This document shows positions 8,382-17,022 of a stretch of DNA of 64,000 nucleotides, one piece after another. Position 1 is the first letter of the stretch. Every line of letters starts with the position of its first letter. The position numbers and the translations under genes are program-made. The notes below the pieces were generated by a model that searched no databases, had not been told where the DNA came from, and saw only the letters and a list, made by a program, of their open reading frames with translations. Origin of the DNA: Saccharopolyspora dendranthemae (GTDB lineage Bacteria > Actinomycetota > Actinomycetes > Mycobacteriales > Pseudonocardiaceae); the NCBI RefSeq assembly GCF_007829955.1, contig NZ_VIWX01000003.1, positions 372,001 to 436,000 of the forward strand, read 5' to 3'.

Positions 8382-9570
8382 TCCGCTGATGTTGCCGTGC
8401 CGGAACGTCCGGTGCGACCGATTTTCCGCACATCGCGGTCAGCAGCACGAGCGCGGCGGCCACGGCCGCGACCCACGAGGTCGCCGTGGCCAGCTCGTGC
8501 CCGAGGCTGATCAGCCCGACCGCGATCGCGGGGCAGCCGGCTCCGAGGTAGAAGGCGAGGTAGAGCGCTCCGGTGATCGAGCCGCGTTGGCCCGGGGGTG
8601 CTGCGGCCTCCACGGCGGCGGTGGCACCGCCGTAGGCCAGCCCGTTGCCCGCACCGGCCGTGATGGCGGCGATCAGCGTGACCAACGCCGAATCGCCGCT
8701 GGTCAGGGCCAGCATTACGAGCCCGGCGAACAGCGCGGTGAGCCCGAGCGACTGCGCCCGCCGCGGGCCGAAGCGGCCCACCAGCGGCTGGGTCAGCAGC
8801 GAGCAGATCAGGACCGCGCCGAGCACGCACCCGGACAGCGCCAGGTCGGTGTGTCCCGCGCGGTCGAGCAGCGCCGGGATCAGCGCGAGGAACAGGCCGA
8901 CCACGGTCCAGGCGAGGAAACCGGTCGCCGCCGAGAAGCCGAACACCGACCGCATCCCGGCCGGGATCCGCGGCGGGGCGGGCCGCCATCGGCCGACCGG
9001 TGCGGTGGGCCTGGGCAGGGACGAGGCGAGGAACCAGCCGTAGCCCAGCGCGACCAGGTGCAGGACGTAGGGCAGCGTGAACGGCGCCGGTGCGTACTGG
9101 GCGAGGGCGCCGCCCACGACGGGCCCGGCCGCGGTGCCCGCCACGAACGCGGTGCCGGCCAGCAGCGGACCGCGCGCTCGTGCGTTCGCGCTGATCAGCA
9201 CGGTCGCCGCACTGGTCGCCGCGCCCAGCGCGATGCCCTGCGCGGCGCGGCCGGCCACCAGCCACATCGGGCCGGAGGCGAGCGCGAAGCAGAGCGAGGC
9301 GACGGCGCCCGCGACCAGGCTGACGCGCAGCACCCCGCGCGGGCCCACGACGTCGGTGGCCGGTCCGATGAGCAGCAGAGCAGGTGCGCTGACCAGTGCG
9401 AACGTGGCGTAGATCAGGGTCATGGACAGGTCGCTGAAGCCGAACGCGTGCTGGTAGCCGGGCAGCAGCGGGCTCGGGAGGTAAGCGCCGACGGTCAGCA
9501 GGACGAGGACGTAGAGACCGGTGTGCAGCGAGCGGGAGCGGACGGGGGTTGGCGGGGGCGCTGTGGGCAT
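8113..9570 (-). CDS. MFS transporter with C-terminal read-through into the kinase gene
   Basis: Residues 15 to about 390 form a 12-helix major facilitator with the usual loop motif after helix 2 (GPATDVVGPRG). The pattern resembles drug/H+ antiporters of the Bcr/CmlA or AraJ kind. After helix 12 (VLLTAMCGK) the frame lacks a stop and continues about 95 residues of Arg/Gly/Pro-rich sequence. That tail is simply the kinase gene read in another frame. Either the native stop was lost by a frameshift or the genes truly overlap. The ATG at 9570 has a weak ribosome site; a GTG lies one codon earlier. The LysR gene is divergent from it. Confidence 0.75.
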   Translation of the reverse strand: MPTAPPPTPVRSRSLHTGLYVLVLLTVGAYLPSPLLPGYQHAFGFSDLSMTLIYATFALVSAPALLLIGPATDVVGPRGVLRVSLVAGAVASLCFALASGPMWLVAGRAAQGIALGAATSAATVLISANARARGPLLAGTAFVAGTAAGPVVGGALAQYAPAPFTLPYVLHLVALGYGWFLASSLPRPTAPVGRWRPAPPRIPAGMRSVFGFSAATGFLAWTVVGLFLALIPALLDRAGHTDLALSGCVLGAVLICSLLTQPLVGRFGPRRAQSLGLTALFAGLVMLALTSGDSALVTLIAAITAGAGNGLAYGGATAAVEAAAPPGQRGSITGALYLAFYLGAGCPAIAVGLISLGHELATATSWVAAVAAALVLLTAMCGKSVAPDVPARQHQRNADERRRTHFTSAERGGGRGPGAGSRRDRAPRAARPVLGRRSPRPGAGGRASAGGPAPVQRTRSSGGEAAQRARRGGVAGRTGTPGDPA

Positions 9571-9646
9571 CACGGGACCCAGCCTGCCGATGCAGAACGC
9601 TGAGGAAAATCAAACGTTTCTCATGATGACCGTGCACAATGTTCGC

Positions 9647-10558
9647 ATGATCGACCCTCGGCTCAAGGTGCTGCAGATGGTGTCGCACCACGGGACCGTC
9701 ACCGCCGCCGCGGCTGCTCTCAACTACACGCCTTCGGCGGTGTCGTACCAGCTGAGGCAGCTGGCCGAGGAGCTCGGAACGGAGCTGGTCGTCCAATCCG
9801 GCCGCGGCATCAAGCTCACCGCCGCGGCCAGGACCGTGCTGCGCCACGCGGAGGTGCTGCACGCCCAGGTCGAGCGCGCCTACGCGGAGCTCGCGGCGAC
9901 CACCGACGAGCTCAGCGGGTCGTTCACGCTGTGCGGGTTCTCGACCGCCGCCACCCGCCTGCTGCCGCCTGCCGCGTCGGCGCTGCGGGAGCACTACCCG
10001 CACGCCCGGGTCCGGGTGATCGAGGCGGAACCGGAGCGCTGCTTCGACCTGCTGCTCTCCGGCGACGCCGATCTGGCGCTGGTCATCAACACCGCTGACC
10101 TGCCGCCGTCCGCCGACGAGCGCTTCGACCAGCGGCCGCTCGTCGACGACCCGCTGGACCTGGTGGTGCCCCGCGGTCACCGGTTGGCCGACCGCACCCG
10201 GGTGAGGCTGGCGGACGCGGCCGACGAGCAGTGGATCGTCGGCCGCCCGGACAGCAGCTACCACCAGCTGATGCGCGCGGCCTGCATGTCAGCCGGGTTC
10301 AGCCCGAACATCGCGCACTACGCCGACGAGTGGGAGACCGGAACGGCGCTGGTCGCGCACCACTTCGGCGTCATCCTGGTCTCCCGGCTCGCGCGCCTGC
10401 ACGACTGGCCCGTCGTCCGCATCCCGCTGCACGGCGAACCGGCCCCGGCCCGCCGGATCCTCGCCGCCACCCGGCTCGGCGGCAGCACCCACCCGATGGC
10501 CAGAACAGCCCTCACCACCATCACCACCACGGCGAAAACCCTCCTCCCCCCACCCTGA
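9647..10558 (+). CDS. LysR-family transcriptional regulator
   Basis: This is a 303-residue LysR regulator. The N-terminal winged helix-turn-helix spans about residues 5-60, with MVSHHGTVTAAAAALNYTPS followed by AVSYQLRQLAEELG. A periplasmic-binding-like effector domain follows. The frame opens 42 codons earlier, but the conserved LysR start MIDPRLKVL fixes the ATG at 9647. The 76-bp gap to the divergent MFS gene contains AAACGTTT (9614-9621), a possible operator. Control of the MFS/kinase pair is inferred from divergence. Confidence 0.85.
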   Translation: MIDPRLKVLQMVSHHGTVTAAAAALNYTPSAVSYQLRQLAEELGTELVVQSGRGIKLTAAARTVLRHAEVLHAQVERAYAELAATTDELSGSFTLCGFSTAATRLLPPAASALREHYPHARVRVIEAEPERCFDLLLSGDADLALVINTADLPPSADERFDQRPLVDDPLDLVVPRGHRLADRTRVRLADAADEQWIVGRPDSSYHQLMRAACMSAGFSPNIAHYADEWETGTALVAHHFGVILVSRLARLHDWPVVRIPLHGEPAPARRILAATRLGGSTHPMARTALTTITTTAKTLLPPP

Positions 10559-10562
10559 GCCG

Positions 10563-10718
10563 ATGGGCGGATTCCTCTCCTCAGCTACGGGTGATCGAGT
10601 TCTTGAAACCGCACGCCGCCGCCCCTGGACGCTCTCGGCCATCGCCGCATGCCTGGTCCTGACCCTCGTAGGCATCCTCAGCGGCCTCGAAGTCCTCAAC
10701 ACCTTCCGCCTCGGTTGA
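10563..10718 (+). CDS. Small single-pass membrane protein (51 aa), hypothetical
   Basis: An ATG 5 nt after the LysR stop opens a 51-codon frame: a basic stretch (RVLETARRRPW), one hydrophobic helix (SAIAACLVLTLVGILSGLEV) and a short tail. Positive-inside charge and helix length fit a real inner-membrane miniprotein. There is no clear ribosome site, so it may be translationally coupled to the regulator. No homologue is known to me. Confidence 0.4.
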   Translation: MGGFLSSATGDRVLETARRRPWTLSAIAACLVLTLVGILSGLEVLNTFRLG

Positions 10719-10821
10719 TCCACCCCGCTGACCCGGCACCCCACCCCGCTGACCCGGCGCCCGCCAATGCGCCTCTCGCGTTGGGCGCGGTGTGGGCGCG
10801 TCGTCCGATCGGGGAGACATT

Positions 10822-10891
10822 TCCCAGTTTTAGTCCAAACTAGGTGGGCAAAACGGACATGATCATGGCTCGGTTTGGACTAAAACTGGGA
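10822..10891. repeat. Repeat family A, copy A2 (70 bp, inverted relative to A3/A4)
   Basis: Perfect 19-bp arms, TCCCAGTTTTAGTCCAAAC and its complement, bound a 70-bp unit. The centre carries CATGATCATG, as in A3 and A4, but reads in the opposite orientation. It lies in the 327-bp gap between the small membrane protein and the NHL gene. Just before it, CCCCGCTGACCCGGC is tandemly repeated at about 10724-10760. Confidence 0.85.
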
Positions 10892-11045
10892 GATGCCCAG
10901 GTCGCGGGTCCGCAGGCGCGTGGTGTCCAGGAGCGGGCTGCCGGGTCGCGTGACGTTCGGCTCGATCGGGTCGGGCTGGGAACAGGACGCGCGGGCGGTG
11001 TTGTTGACTCCCGATGTGACTGAGCAGCAGAAACGTCGAGGCCGG

Positions 11046-12860
11046 GTGCGGGCCGCCGAGCTCGTGGGACGGCAGTGGTTGAACACCGGAGGCGCCGAGC
11101 TCCGGCTCGCCGACTTCCGCGGCAAGGTCGTGGTCCTGGACTTCTGGACCTTCTGCTGCATCAACTGCCTGCACGTGATCGACGAGCTCCGCCCGCTGGA
11201 AGCCGAGTTCGCCGAGGAGCTCGTGACCGTCGGCGTGCACTCGCCGAAGTTCGAGCACGAAGCCGACCCGGACGCGCTGATCGCGGCCGTCGAGCGCTAC
11301 GCCGTGCACCACCCGGTGCTCGACGACCCCGAGCTGACCACCTGGCAGAACTACGCCGTGAAGGCGTGGCCGACCCTCGTCGTGATCGACCCCGAGGGCT
11401 ACGTCGTGCACGTCGCCGCAGGTGAGGGGCACGTCGAGGCCTTGCGCAGCGTGATCGCCGAGGTCGTGGCCGAGCACGACGCCAAGGGGACGCTGCACCG
11501 CGGCGACGGCCCGTACGTGCCGCCGCCCGCGCCCGCGACGACGCTGCGCTTCCCGGGCAAGGTGATCGCGCTCAGCAGCGGGAACCTGCTGGTCTCGGAC
11601 TCGGCGAACCACTCGCTCGTGGAGTTCGAGGCCGACGGCGAGACCGTCGTGCGGCGCATCGGCACCGGTGAGCGCGGGCGCGCCGACGGCGTCGAGCCGA
11701 CGTTCGCCGAGCCCGCCGGGCTCGCGGCGCTGCCCGCGGAGGTGGCCGCGGAGGCCGGCTACGACGTGATCGTCGCCGACACCGTGAACCACCTGCTGCG
11801 CGGACTGCGGCTCTCCGACGGCGAGGTGACGACTCTGGCGGGCACCGGTGAGCAGTGGCGGGACGGATCCGACGGCGGCCCCGCGCTGGAGACGCCGCTG
11901 ACCAGCCCGTGGGACGTCGCGTGGTGGGAGCCCGCCGGCGGTGTGGTGATCGCGATGGCCGGGAATCACACCCTCGGTCTGTTCGACCCGCGCACCGGCG
12001 AGGTCCGCCGCTTCGCGGGCACCACGGTGGAAGGACTGCGCGACGGTGCGGCCGAGGAGGCCTTCTTCGCGCAGCCCTCGGGCCTCGCCGACGGGGGCGA
12101 CAAGCTGTGGCTGGCCGATTCGGAGACCTCCGCGCTGCGCTGGGTGGAAGCCGCCGACGACGGGTTCGCGATCCGCACGGCCGTGGGCACCGGCCTGTTC
12201 GACTTCGGGCACGCCGACGGACCTGCGGACGAGGCGCTGCTCCAGCACCCGCTCGGGGTCACCGTGCTGCCGGACGGTTCGGTCGCGGTCTGCGACACCT
12301 ACAACGGTGCGATCCGCCGCTACGAACCCGCTGCCGACGAGGTGTCCACGCTGGCCACGGACGTCGCAGAGCCTTCTGGTGCGACCGTCGTCGACGGAGA
12401 GCTGGTCGTGGTGGCCTCCGCCGCGCACCGGCTGGAGCGCCCGGTGCCGCCCGGTCTGGCGGCGAAGCTGATCGACGGTGCGTCGCAGCAGGTCAAGCGG
12501 CCCGCCACCGAGATCGGATCGGGTGAGGTGGAGCTCGCGGTGGTGTTCACTCCGCCGCCGGGCACCAAGCTCGACGAGCGGTACGGGCCCTCCACCCGGT
12601 TGGAGATCACCTCGACGCCCGAGGGCCTGCTGGTCGAGGGCGCGGGCGTGGGCACCGACCTGACGCGTCGCCTGGTGCTGGCCGAGGGCGTGGAGCACGG
12701 CGTCCTGCACGTGGTCGCCCAGGCCGCGAGCTGCGACGACGACGATGAGATCGAGCACCCCGCGTGCCGGCTCACCCGCCAGGACTGGGGCGTGCCGATC
12801 ACCCTCTCGCCCGGCGGACCGGGCCGGCTCCCGCTGGTGATGGGCGGTCTGGACGCCTGA
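11046..12860 (+). CDS. Thioredoxin-domain NHL-repeat protein (NHLRC2-like)
   Basis: This roughly 604-residue protein has a thioredoxin-like domain (about residues 10-150) followed by six or so NHL beta-propeller repeats and a C-terminal beta domain. The redox site reads DFWTFCCINC: a CxxC preceded by an extra Cys in place of the usual WCGPC. NHL blades are seen at VSDSANHSLVEF, VADTVNHLLRGL and VCDTYNGAIRRY. The frame is open 51 codons further upstream, but the start is placed at GTG 11046 because homologues begin with a sequence like RAPELVGRQWLNTGG. There is no signal peptide, so it is cytoplasmic. Function in bacteria is not established. Confidence 0.8.
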   Translation: MRAAELVGRQWLNTGGAELRLADFRGKVVVLDFWTFCCINCLHVIDELRPLEAEFAEELVTVGVHSPKFEHEADPDALIAAVERYAVHHPVLDDPELTTWQNYAVKAWPTLVVIDPEGYVVHVAAGEGHVEALRSVIAEVVAEHDAKGTLHRGDGPYVPPPAPATTLRFPGKVIALSSGNLLVSDSANHSLVEFEADGETVVRRIGTGERGRADGVEPTFAEPAGLAALPAEVAAEAGYDVIVADTVNHLLRGLRLSDGEVTTLAGTGEQWRDGSDGGPALETPLTSPWDVAWWEPAGGVVIAMAGNHTLGLFDPRTGEVRRFAGTTVEGLRDGAAEEAFFAQPSGLADGGDKLWLADSETSALRWVEAADDGFAIRTAVGTGLFDFGHADGPADEALLQHPLGVTVLPDGSVAVCDTYNGAIRRYEPAADEVSTLATDVAEPSGATVVDGELVVVASAAHRLERPVPPGLAAKLIDGASQQVKRPATEIGSGEVELAVVFTPPPGTKLDERYGPSTRLEITSTPEGLLVEGAGVGTDLTRRLVLAEGVEHGVLHVVAQAASCDDDDEIEHPACRLTRQDWGVPITLSPGGPGRLPLVMGGLDA

Positions 12861-12926
12861 CCAGCGCGGCGGGTGAATTGAGACCGTTCTGGTACTCACT
12901 CCAAAACCCCAGGTCGTGAGCGTGCG

Positions 12927-12965
12927 GAAGGGGCCGGTCCCACCAGGGGCCGGCCCCTTCGACGC
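12927..12965 (+). terminator. Terminator after the NHL gene
   Basis: An 11-bp stem, GAAGGGGCCGG (12927-12937) with CCGGCCCCTTC (12950-12960), has a 12-nt loop and lies 67 nt past the stop. Confidence 0.65.
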
Positions 12966-13062
12966 GCATTGCCCTGCGCGATCGCGAATTGCGTGGTCAA
13001 CGCGGTGTTTCGAGGGGCCCCTGGTCCTCGGGTCACCCGGTGGGGGCACGTAAACTCTTCGG

Positions 13063-13383
13063 GTGACCGATGCCAAGCTCGAAATCCAGATGCTGCACGA
13101 CAGGGTCATGGTGCGCATCGCCGCCGAATCCGGGGAACGCCGCAGCAGCGGCGGGATCGTGATTCCGGCGACCGCGCAGATGGCCAAGCGGCTGATCTGG
13201 GGAGAGGTCTTCGGCGTGGGAAGTCACGTGCGGACCGTCAAGGTCGGTGACCAGGTCCTGTTCAACCCCGATGAGCAGTACGAGGTCGAGGTCCAGGGCC
13301 AGGCCTACTTGGTGATGCGGGAGCGGGATCTGCACGCCGTGGCCACGGAGCAGACCGAGCAGGGCACGGGCCTGTACCTGTAG
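13063..13383 (+). CDS. GroES-like co-chaperonin family protein
   Basis: This 106-residue protein has the Cpn10 fold pattern: LHDRVMVRI, the mobile-loop region SSGGIVIPATA, GEVFGVGSHV, VKVGDQVLFNP and a C-terminal strand. It is not next to a groEL and there is no CIRCE element, so it is probably an accessory homologue rather than the housekeeping GroES. No ribosome site precedes GTG 13063. A TAAACT box sits at 13051-13056, which would put the transcription start on the GTG itself (a leaderless mRNA). It is transcribed in the same direction as the NHL gene but behind its terminator. Confidence 0.75.
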   Translation: MTDAKLEIQMLHDRVMVRIAAESGERRSSGGIVIPATAQMAKRLIWGEVFGVGSHVRTVKVGDQVLFNPDEQYEVEVQGQAYLVMRERDLHAVATEQTEQGTGLYL

Positions 13384-13469
13384 TCGGCGCCCCCTGGCCG
13401 GGCTCCCGGCGAGAGCGGGCGAGCACTTCCAACGCCCCCACCGCACGACCGACAGGAGAAGGGGAAGCG

Positions 13470-15575
13470 GTGCCGGAAAACCACGACAACCGCAACGGTG
13501 CGGATCCGTCCACCGAACGGCTGCGCACCGACTCGGACCAGCAGAACGCGTCCGACGCCGAGACAACGCAGCAGGCCTGGCCCGTTCAGGACCCCCACGG
13601 TCAGAGCGGACCGCCCACGTCCGAGTCGGACAGCGAGCGCACCCAGCAGATCGCCGCGCTGCCCGCTGACTTCAGCGGTTTCCCCCTCGGCGCCACGCAG
13701 ACCATCAACGCCGTCGGCTCGGATCAGCCCACGGCGTACCACGGCTCCGACCAGCCCACCGCCTACCGCGATGTCGAGCAGACCAACCCCGGTGGCGCGC
13801 GTGGCGGGTACGGGGGCGTTGCGGGCACCCAGCTCGGCTGGAACGCGCATGACGACGAGCCGAGGCCCGCCGACGAGAAGCGGCAGAAGCTCCTCAAGGG
13901 CGGCCTGATCGCCGGTGCCGCCGCCGCGGCGCTGGTCCTCCTCTACGTCGGTGACCTGCTGTTCACCAGCGGCTCGCTGCCGCGCGGCACCGTCGTCGCC
14001 GGTGTGGACGTGGGGACGCTCGACCCCGCCGCCGCCGAGACCAAGCTCCGCGACGAGCTCGAACCGGGCCTGAACAAGCCGGTGCGCCTGCAGGTCGGTG
14101 ACCGCGGCGCCACGGTCAAGCCCGCCGACGTCGGCCTGCAGATGGACTGGGCCGAGACCGTCAAGAAGGCCGATGACCAGCCGCTGAACCCCTTCACCCG
14201 GATCGGCTCGCTGTTCAGCACCCACGACGTCGTCCCGGTCAGCAACAGCGACCGGGAGCAGTTGGTGGCCGCGTTGCAGGAGGTCAGCCCCCAGCTGGGC
14301 CTGGAGCCCACGGACGGCAACATCCGCTTCGAGGGCACCAAGCCGATCCCGGTGAACCCGGTGCCCGGCCAGAACCTCGACATCCAGCACGCGGCGGACG
14401 CGGTGCAGGCGAAGTGGGCCGAGGGCAAGACGATCCCGCTGCCGGTCACGCAGCTTCCGGTGAGCACGACCCGCGAGGGCGTGCAGAAGGCGCTGCACCA
14501 GATCGCCGAGCCCGCGGTGTCCGCTCCGGTGACGGTGCGCGGGCAGGGCAAGAACGCGACGCTGGAGCCGGAGGCGATCGCCCAGGCGCTGCGCTTCACC
14601 CCCGACGGCCAGGGCGGGCTGAAGGCCGACCTCGACGGCGCGGCGCTGGTCGGGGCGCTCGAACCGCAGCTGCGCGACACCATGAAGCCGGGCAAGAACG
14701 CCGAGATCAAGGTCGAGGGCGGCGCCCCGGTCGTGCACCCGTCGGAGGACGGCGTCGGCGTGGACTGGGAGAAGTCCCTGGCGCCGATGCTCGACACCGT
14801 CACCAAGCCGCAGGACCGCGCGGTGCAGGCGGTCTACGTGCCCGCGCCGGCGCAGTTCACCACTGACCAGGCCAACCAGCTGGGCATCCGCGAGGTCGTC
14901 GGCGAGTTCGAGACCGGCGGTTTCGAACCGGCTTCGGGCGTGAACATCCGCCGGGTCGCCGAGCAGGTCAACGGCGCGCTGCTGCGTCCGGGCGAGACGT
15001 TCAGCCTCAACGGCTACACGGGTCCGCGCGGTGTCCCGCAGGGCTACGTGGAGTCGGGGATCATCGAGGACGGCCACCCGGGCAAGGCCGTGGGCGGCGG
15101 CATCTCGCAGTTCGCGACCACGATCTTCAACGCCTCGTACTTCGCGGGCATGAAGGACATCGAGCACAAGCCGCACAGCTACTACATCAGCCGCTACCCG
15201 GCCGGTCGCGAGGCGACGGTGTTCCAGTCGCCGAGCGGTGCGAGCATCATCGACGTGAAGTTCAAGAACGTCGCCAAGAGCGGCATCTTGATCACCACCG
15301 AGTGGACGCCGTCGTCGATCAAGGTGAAGCTCTGGGGCACCAAGCAGTTCGACGTGCAGTCGTCGACGGGCCCGCGCACCGAACCGACGCCGCCGGTGGA
15401 GAAGCCGGGGCCGACGAACGGTCCGTGCAGCCCGAGCAAGGGCGCGCCCGGCTTCACCGTCGTCGACACCCGGACCATCCGGGACATCACGACCGGCGAG
15501 GTCCGCACCGAGAACAAGAAGGTCAAGTACAACCCGCAGCCGATCATCCACTGCCCACCAGCAGCACCGCGCTGA
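13470..15575 (+). CDS. VanW-family cell-wall protein with PG_binding_4 repeats
   Basis: This 701-residue envelope protein begins with about 140 residues of acidic, Gln/Thr-rich disordered cytoplasmic sequence, including a near-tandem DQPTAY pair at about residues 90-103. One membrane helix follows (GGLIAGAAAAALVLLYVGDLLF, about 148-169), and the rest lies outside. The outer part has two peptidoglycan-binding-4 type domains and a VanW domain from about residue 480 (VNGALLRPGETFSLN, then KAVGGGISQFATTIFNAS). A Pro-rich tail ends the protein. VanW domains occur in glycopeptide clusters and as single wall proteins; the biochemical role is unknown. GTG 13470 follows AGGAGAAGGGG. Confidence 0.82.
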   Translation: MPENHDNRNGADPSTERLRTDSDQQNASDAETTQQAWPVQDPHGQSGPPTSESDSERTQQIAALPADFSGFPLGATQTINAVGSDQPTAYHGSDQPTAYRDVEQTNPGGARGGYGGVAGTQLGWNAHDDEPRPADEKRQKLLKGGLIAGAAAAALVLLYVGDLLFTSGSLPRGTVVAGVDVGTLDPAAAETKLRDELEPGLNKPVRLQVGDRGATVKPADVGLQMDWAETVKKADDQPLNPFTRIGSLFSTHDVVPVSNSDREQLVAALQEVSPQLGLEPTDGNIRFEGTKPIPVNPVPGQNLDIQHAADAVQAKWAEGKTIPLPVTQLPVSTTREGVQKALHQIAEPAVSAPVTVRGQGKNATLEPEAIAQALRFTPDGQGGLKADLDGAALVGALEPQLRDTMKPGKNAEIKVEGGAPVVHPSEDGVGVDWEKSLAPMLDTVTKPQDRAVQAVYVPAPAQFTTDQANQLGIREVVGEFETGGFEPASGVNIRRVAEQVNGALLRPGETFSLNGYTGPRGVPQGYVESGIIEDGHPGKAVGGGISQFATTIFNASYFAGMKDIEHKPHSYYISRYPAGREATVFQSPSGASIIDVKFKNVAKSGILITTEWTPSSIKVKLWGTKQFDVQSSTGPRTEPTPPVEKPGPTNGPCSPSKGAPGFTVVDTRTIRDITTGEVRTENKKVKYNPQPIIHCPPAAPR

Positions 15576-15593
15576 TCAGCTGAAACACCCACG

Positions 15594-15630
15594 AAGAGGG
15601 CCCTTCCCGGATCCGGGAAGGGCCCTTTCG
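15594..15630 (+). terminator. Terminator after the vanW-like gene
   Basis: A 13-bp perfect GC stem, GGGCCCTTCCCGG (15598-15610) and its complement (15613-15625), is followed by TTTCGTCG. It lies 20 nt past the stop. Confidence 0.85.
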
Positions 15631-15637
15631 TCGTCTT

Positions 15638-15792
15638 GGGGACTTGTCGACACCCCCGGCGCGGGGACTTGTCGACATGGCGACGAACGGCACCCTCGCG
15701 ACGTGGCCTCCGGGCGGGTCCCTCCCCGCGGTGGGCGCGAGGCGGGTCCGACGTGTTCCCGAGGGCGGTGTCGGGTTGGCGAGATGTCGACA
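15638..15792. repeat. Cluster of TGTCGACA palindromes in a 524-bp non-coding gap
   Basis: The gap 15576-16099 has no convincing gene. GGGGACTTGTCGACA occurs twice as a direct repeat (15638-15652 and 15663-15677), and a third TGTCGACA lies at 15785-15792 within ATGTCGACAT. The rest, up to the amino-acid transporter start, shows only ordinary promoter-like AT enrichment (15930-16050). Evenly sized palindromes of this kind can be binding sites, but no protein is suggested by the neighbours. Confidence 0.4.
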
Positions 15793-16099
15793 TGTCGGTG
15801 TTCGGGGGAGCGTCGGCCACTGTGCGTGGTGGAGGGTCGGGGTGGGAGTCGTGGTGGTGGACACAGATCGGCGAGGTCAGAGCGGTGGGGAGGGCGTGGT
15901 TCCGGTGTGGAAGACGTGTGAGCGCCGGAAATTATCTCGCTCGACCGGTCCTGGTGAGGCAGGTTTGCCGTGCGGTGGCTGATGGGTGGATCGCGGTTTT
16001 CGGCGAACTTGATGGATTCGCAACACGAGGTATTGGGTTTACGTCCGATCGAGTGGCACCATTCGAGCACCCGCGTTCTCACCTACTAGGAGTTACATC

Positions 16100-16912
16100 G
16101 TGGCGCGTCGCAGAACCCTCCGTGCGCTGGCAGTGCTGCCCGCGCTGAGCCTGGCTGTGGCAGTGACAGGTTGTGTCGAATCCACGGGCGGCGGTGGCCA
16201 GGGCGGCGAGCTCAGCCTCATCGCTCCGGGGTCGCTGACCACCTGCACCCACCTGCCCTACGAGCCGTTCCAGTTCCCCGGCGAGGGCGGCAAGATCGTC
16301 GGCTTCGACGTCGATCTGGTCGACCTGGTCGCGCGCGACCTCGGTGTGCAGCAGAAGATCGTCGACGCTCCCTTCGACGAAGGCATCCAGTCGGGCGAGT
16401 CGCTCAACAGCGGTCAGTGCGACGTGGCCGCCGCCGCGATGACCATCACCGACTCCCGCAAGCAGAACCTGGACTTCTCCGACCCGTACTTCGATGCCGA
16501 GCAGGCGCTGATGGTCAAGAAGGGCTCGGGCATCACCGACCTCTCCCAGCTGCGCGGCAAGAAGCTGGGCGTGCAGGTCGGCACCACCGGCAAGGACTAC
16601 GCCGAGGCGCACAAGGCCGAGTTCGGTTACGAGGTCGTGGACTTCGACGACCTGGCCCTGCAGCAGAACGGCGTGCAGATCAACCGCGTCGACGCCGCGA
16701 TCAACGACAACGGCGTGCTCTACAGCTTCGCCAAGAACAACCAGGACGTCGAGGTCACCAAGGAGTTCGTGACCGGCGACAAGTACGGCATCGGCGTCCG
16801 CAAGGGCAACACCGCGCTGCAGACCAAGGTCAACGAAGCGCTGGCCAAGGCCAAGCAGTCCGGTGAGTACGACCGCATCTACGAGAAGTGGTTCGGCAAG
16901 AAGCCGGAGTGA
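16100..16912 (+). CDS. ABC transporter substrate-binding lipoprotein, polar amino-acid type (SBP_bac_3)
   Basis: This 270-residue lipoprotein has a lipobox at VTGC with Cys about 25. Family-3 solute-binding signatures follow, including FDVDLVDLVARDLG near the start of lobe I and VAAAAMTITDSRKQNLDFSDPYF. It delivers polar amino acids (glutamate, glutamine, cystine or similar) to the membrane permease encoded next. GTG 16100 follows AGGAG. It is the first gene of a three-gene operon. An 11-bp hairpin directly after it may stabilise the mRNA and raise SBP levels above those of the permease. The precise substrate is not readable. Confidence 0.88.
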   Translation: MARRRTLRALAVLPALSLAVAVTGCVESTGGGGQGGELSLIAPGSLTTCTHLPYEPFQFPGEGGKIVGFDVDLVDLVARDLGVQQKIVDAPFDEGIQSGESLNSGQCDVAAAAMTITDSRKQNLDFSDPYFDAEQALMVKKGSGITDLSQLRGKKLGVQVGTTGKDYAEAHKAEFGYEVVDFDDLALQQNGVQINRVDAAINDNGVLYSFAKNNQDVEVTKEFVTGDKYGIGVRKGNTALQTKVNEALAKAKQSGEYDRIYEKWFGKKPE

Positions 16913-16932
16913 CCCGCTGATTCGTGCCTGAT

Positions 16933-16961
16933 CGGGGCCGGCGTCGATCACGCCGGCCCCG
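16933..16961 (+). promoter_or_regulatory. Intra-operon hairpin between SBP and permease genes
   Basis: CGGGGCCGGCG pairs perfectly with CGCCGGCCCCG across a 7-nt loop, with no U-tract. Such hairpins between binding-protein and permease genes commonly cause partial termination or 3'-end protection. The role here is inferred from position. Confidence 0.6.
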
Positions 16962-17022
16962 AACGGTGCTGCGGGGCCGTGAACACCGTCGCGGTGCCCG
17001 CCGGATACATGGAGAGAAGTCG

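Noticed and set aside
9614..9621. AAACGTTT near the LysR start as the same operator as the ROK site
   Set aside because: Only the 8-bp core is shared and the flanks differ; a short palindrome like this can recur by chance.
13063..13383. Housekeeping groES of a groESL operon
   Set aside because: No groEL follows and no CIRCE operator precedes it; it is kept only as a GroES-like protein.
15576..16082. Overlapping open frames on both strands in the gap before the amino-acid transporter
   Set aside because: Arg/Pro/His-rich translations without ribosome sites, typical of chance open frames in high-GC DNA.
16924..17022. N-terminal extension of the amino-acid permease
   Set aside because: The frame runs through a hairpin and has no ribosome site, whereas GGAGAG precedes ATG 17023.
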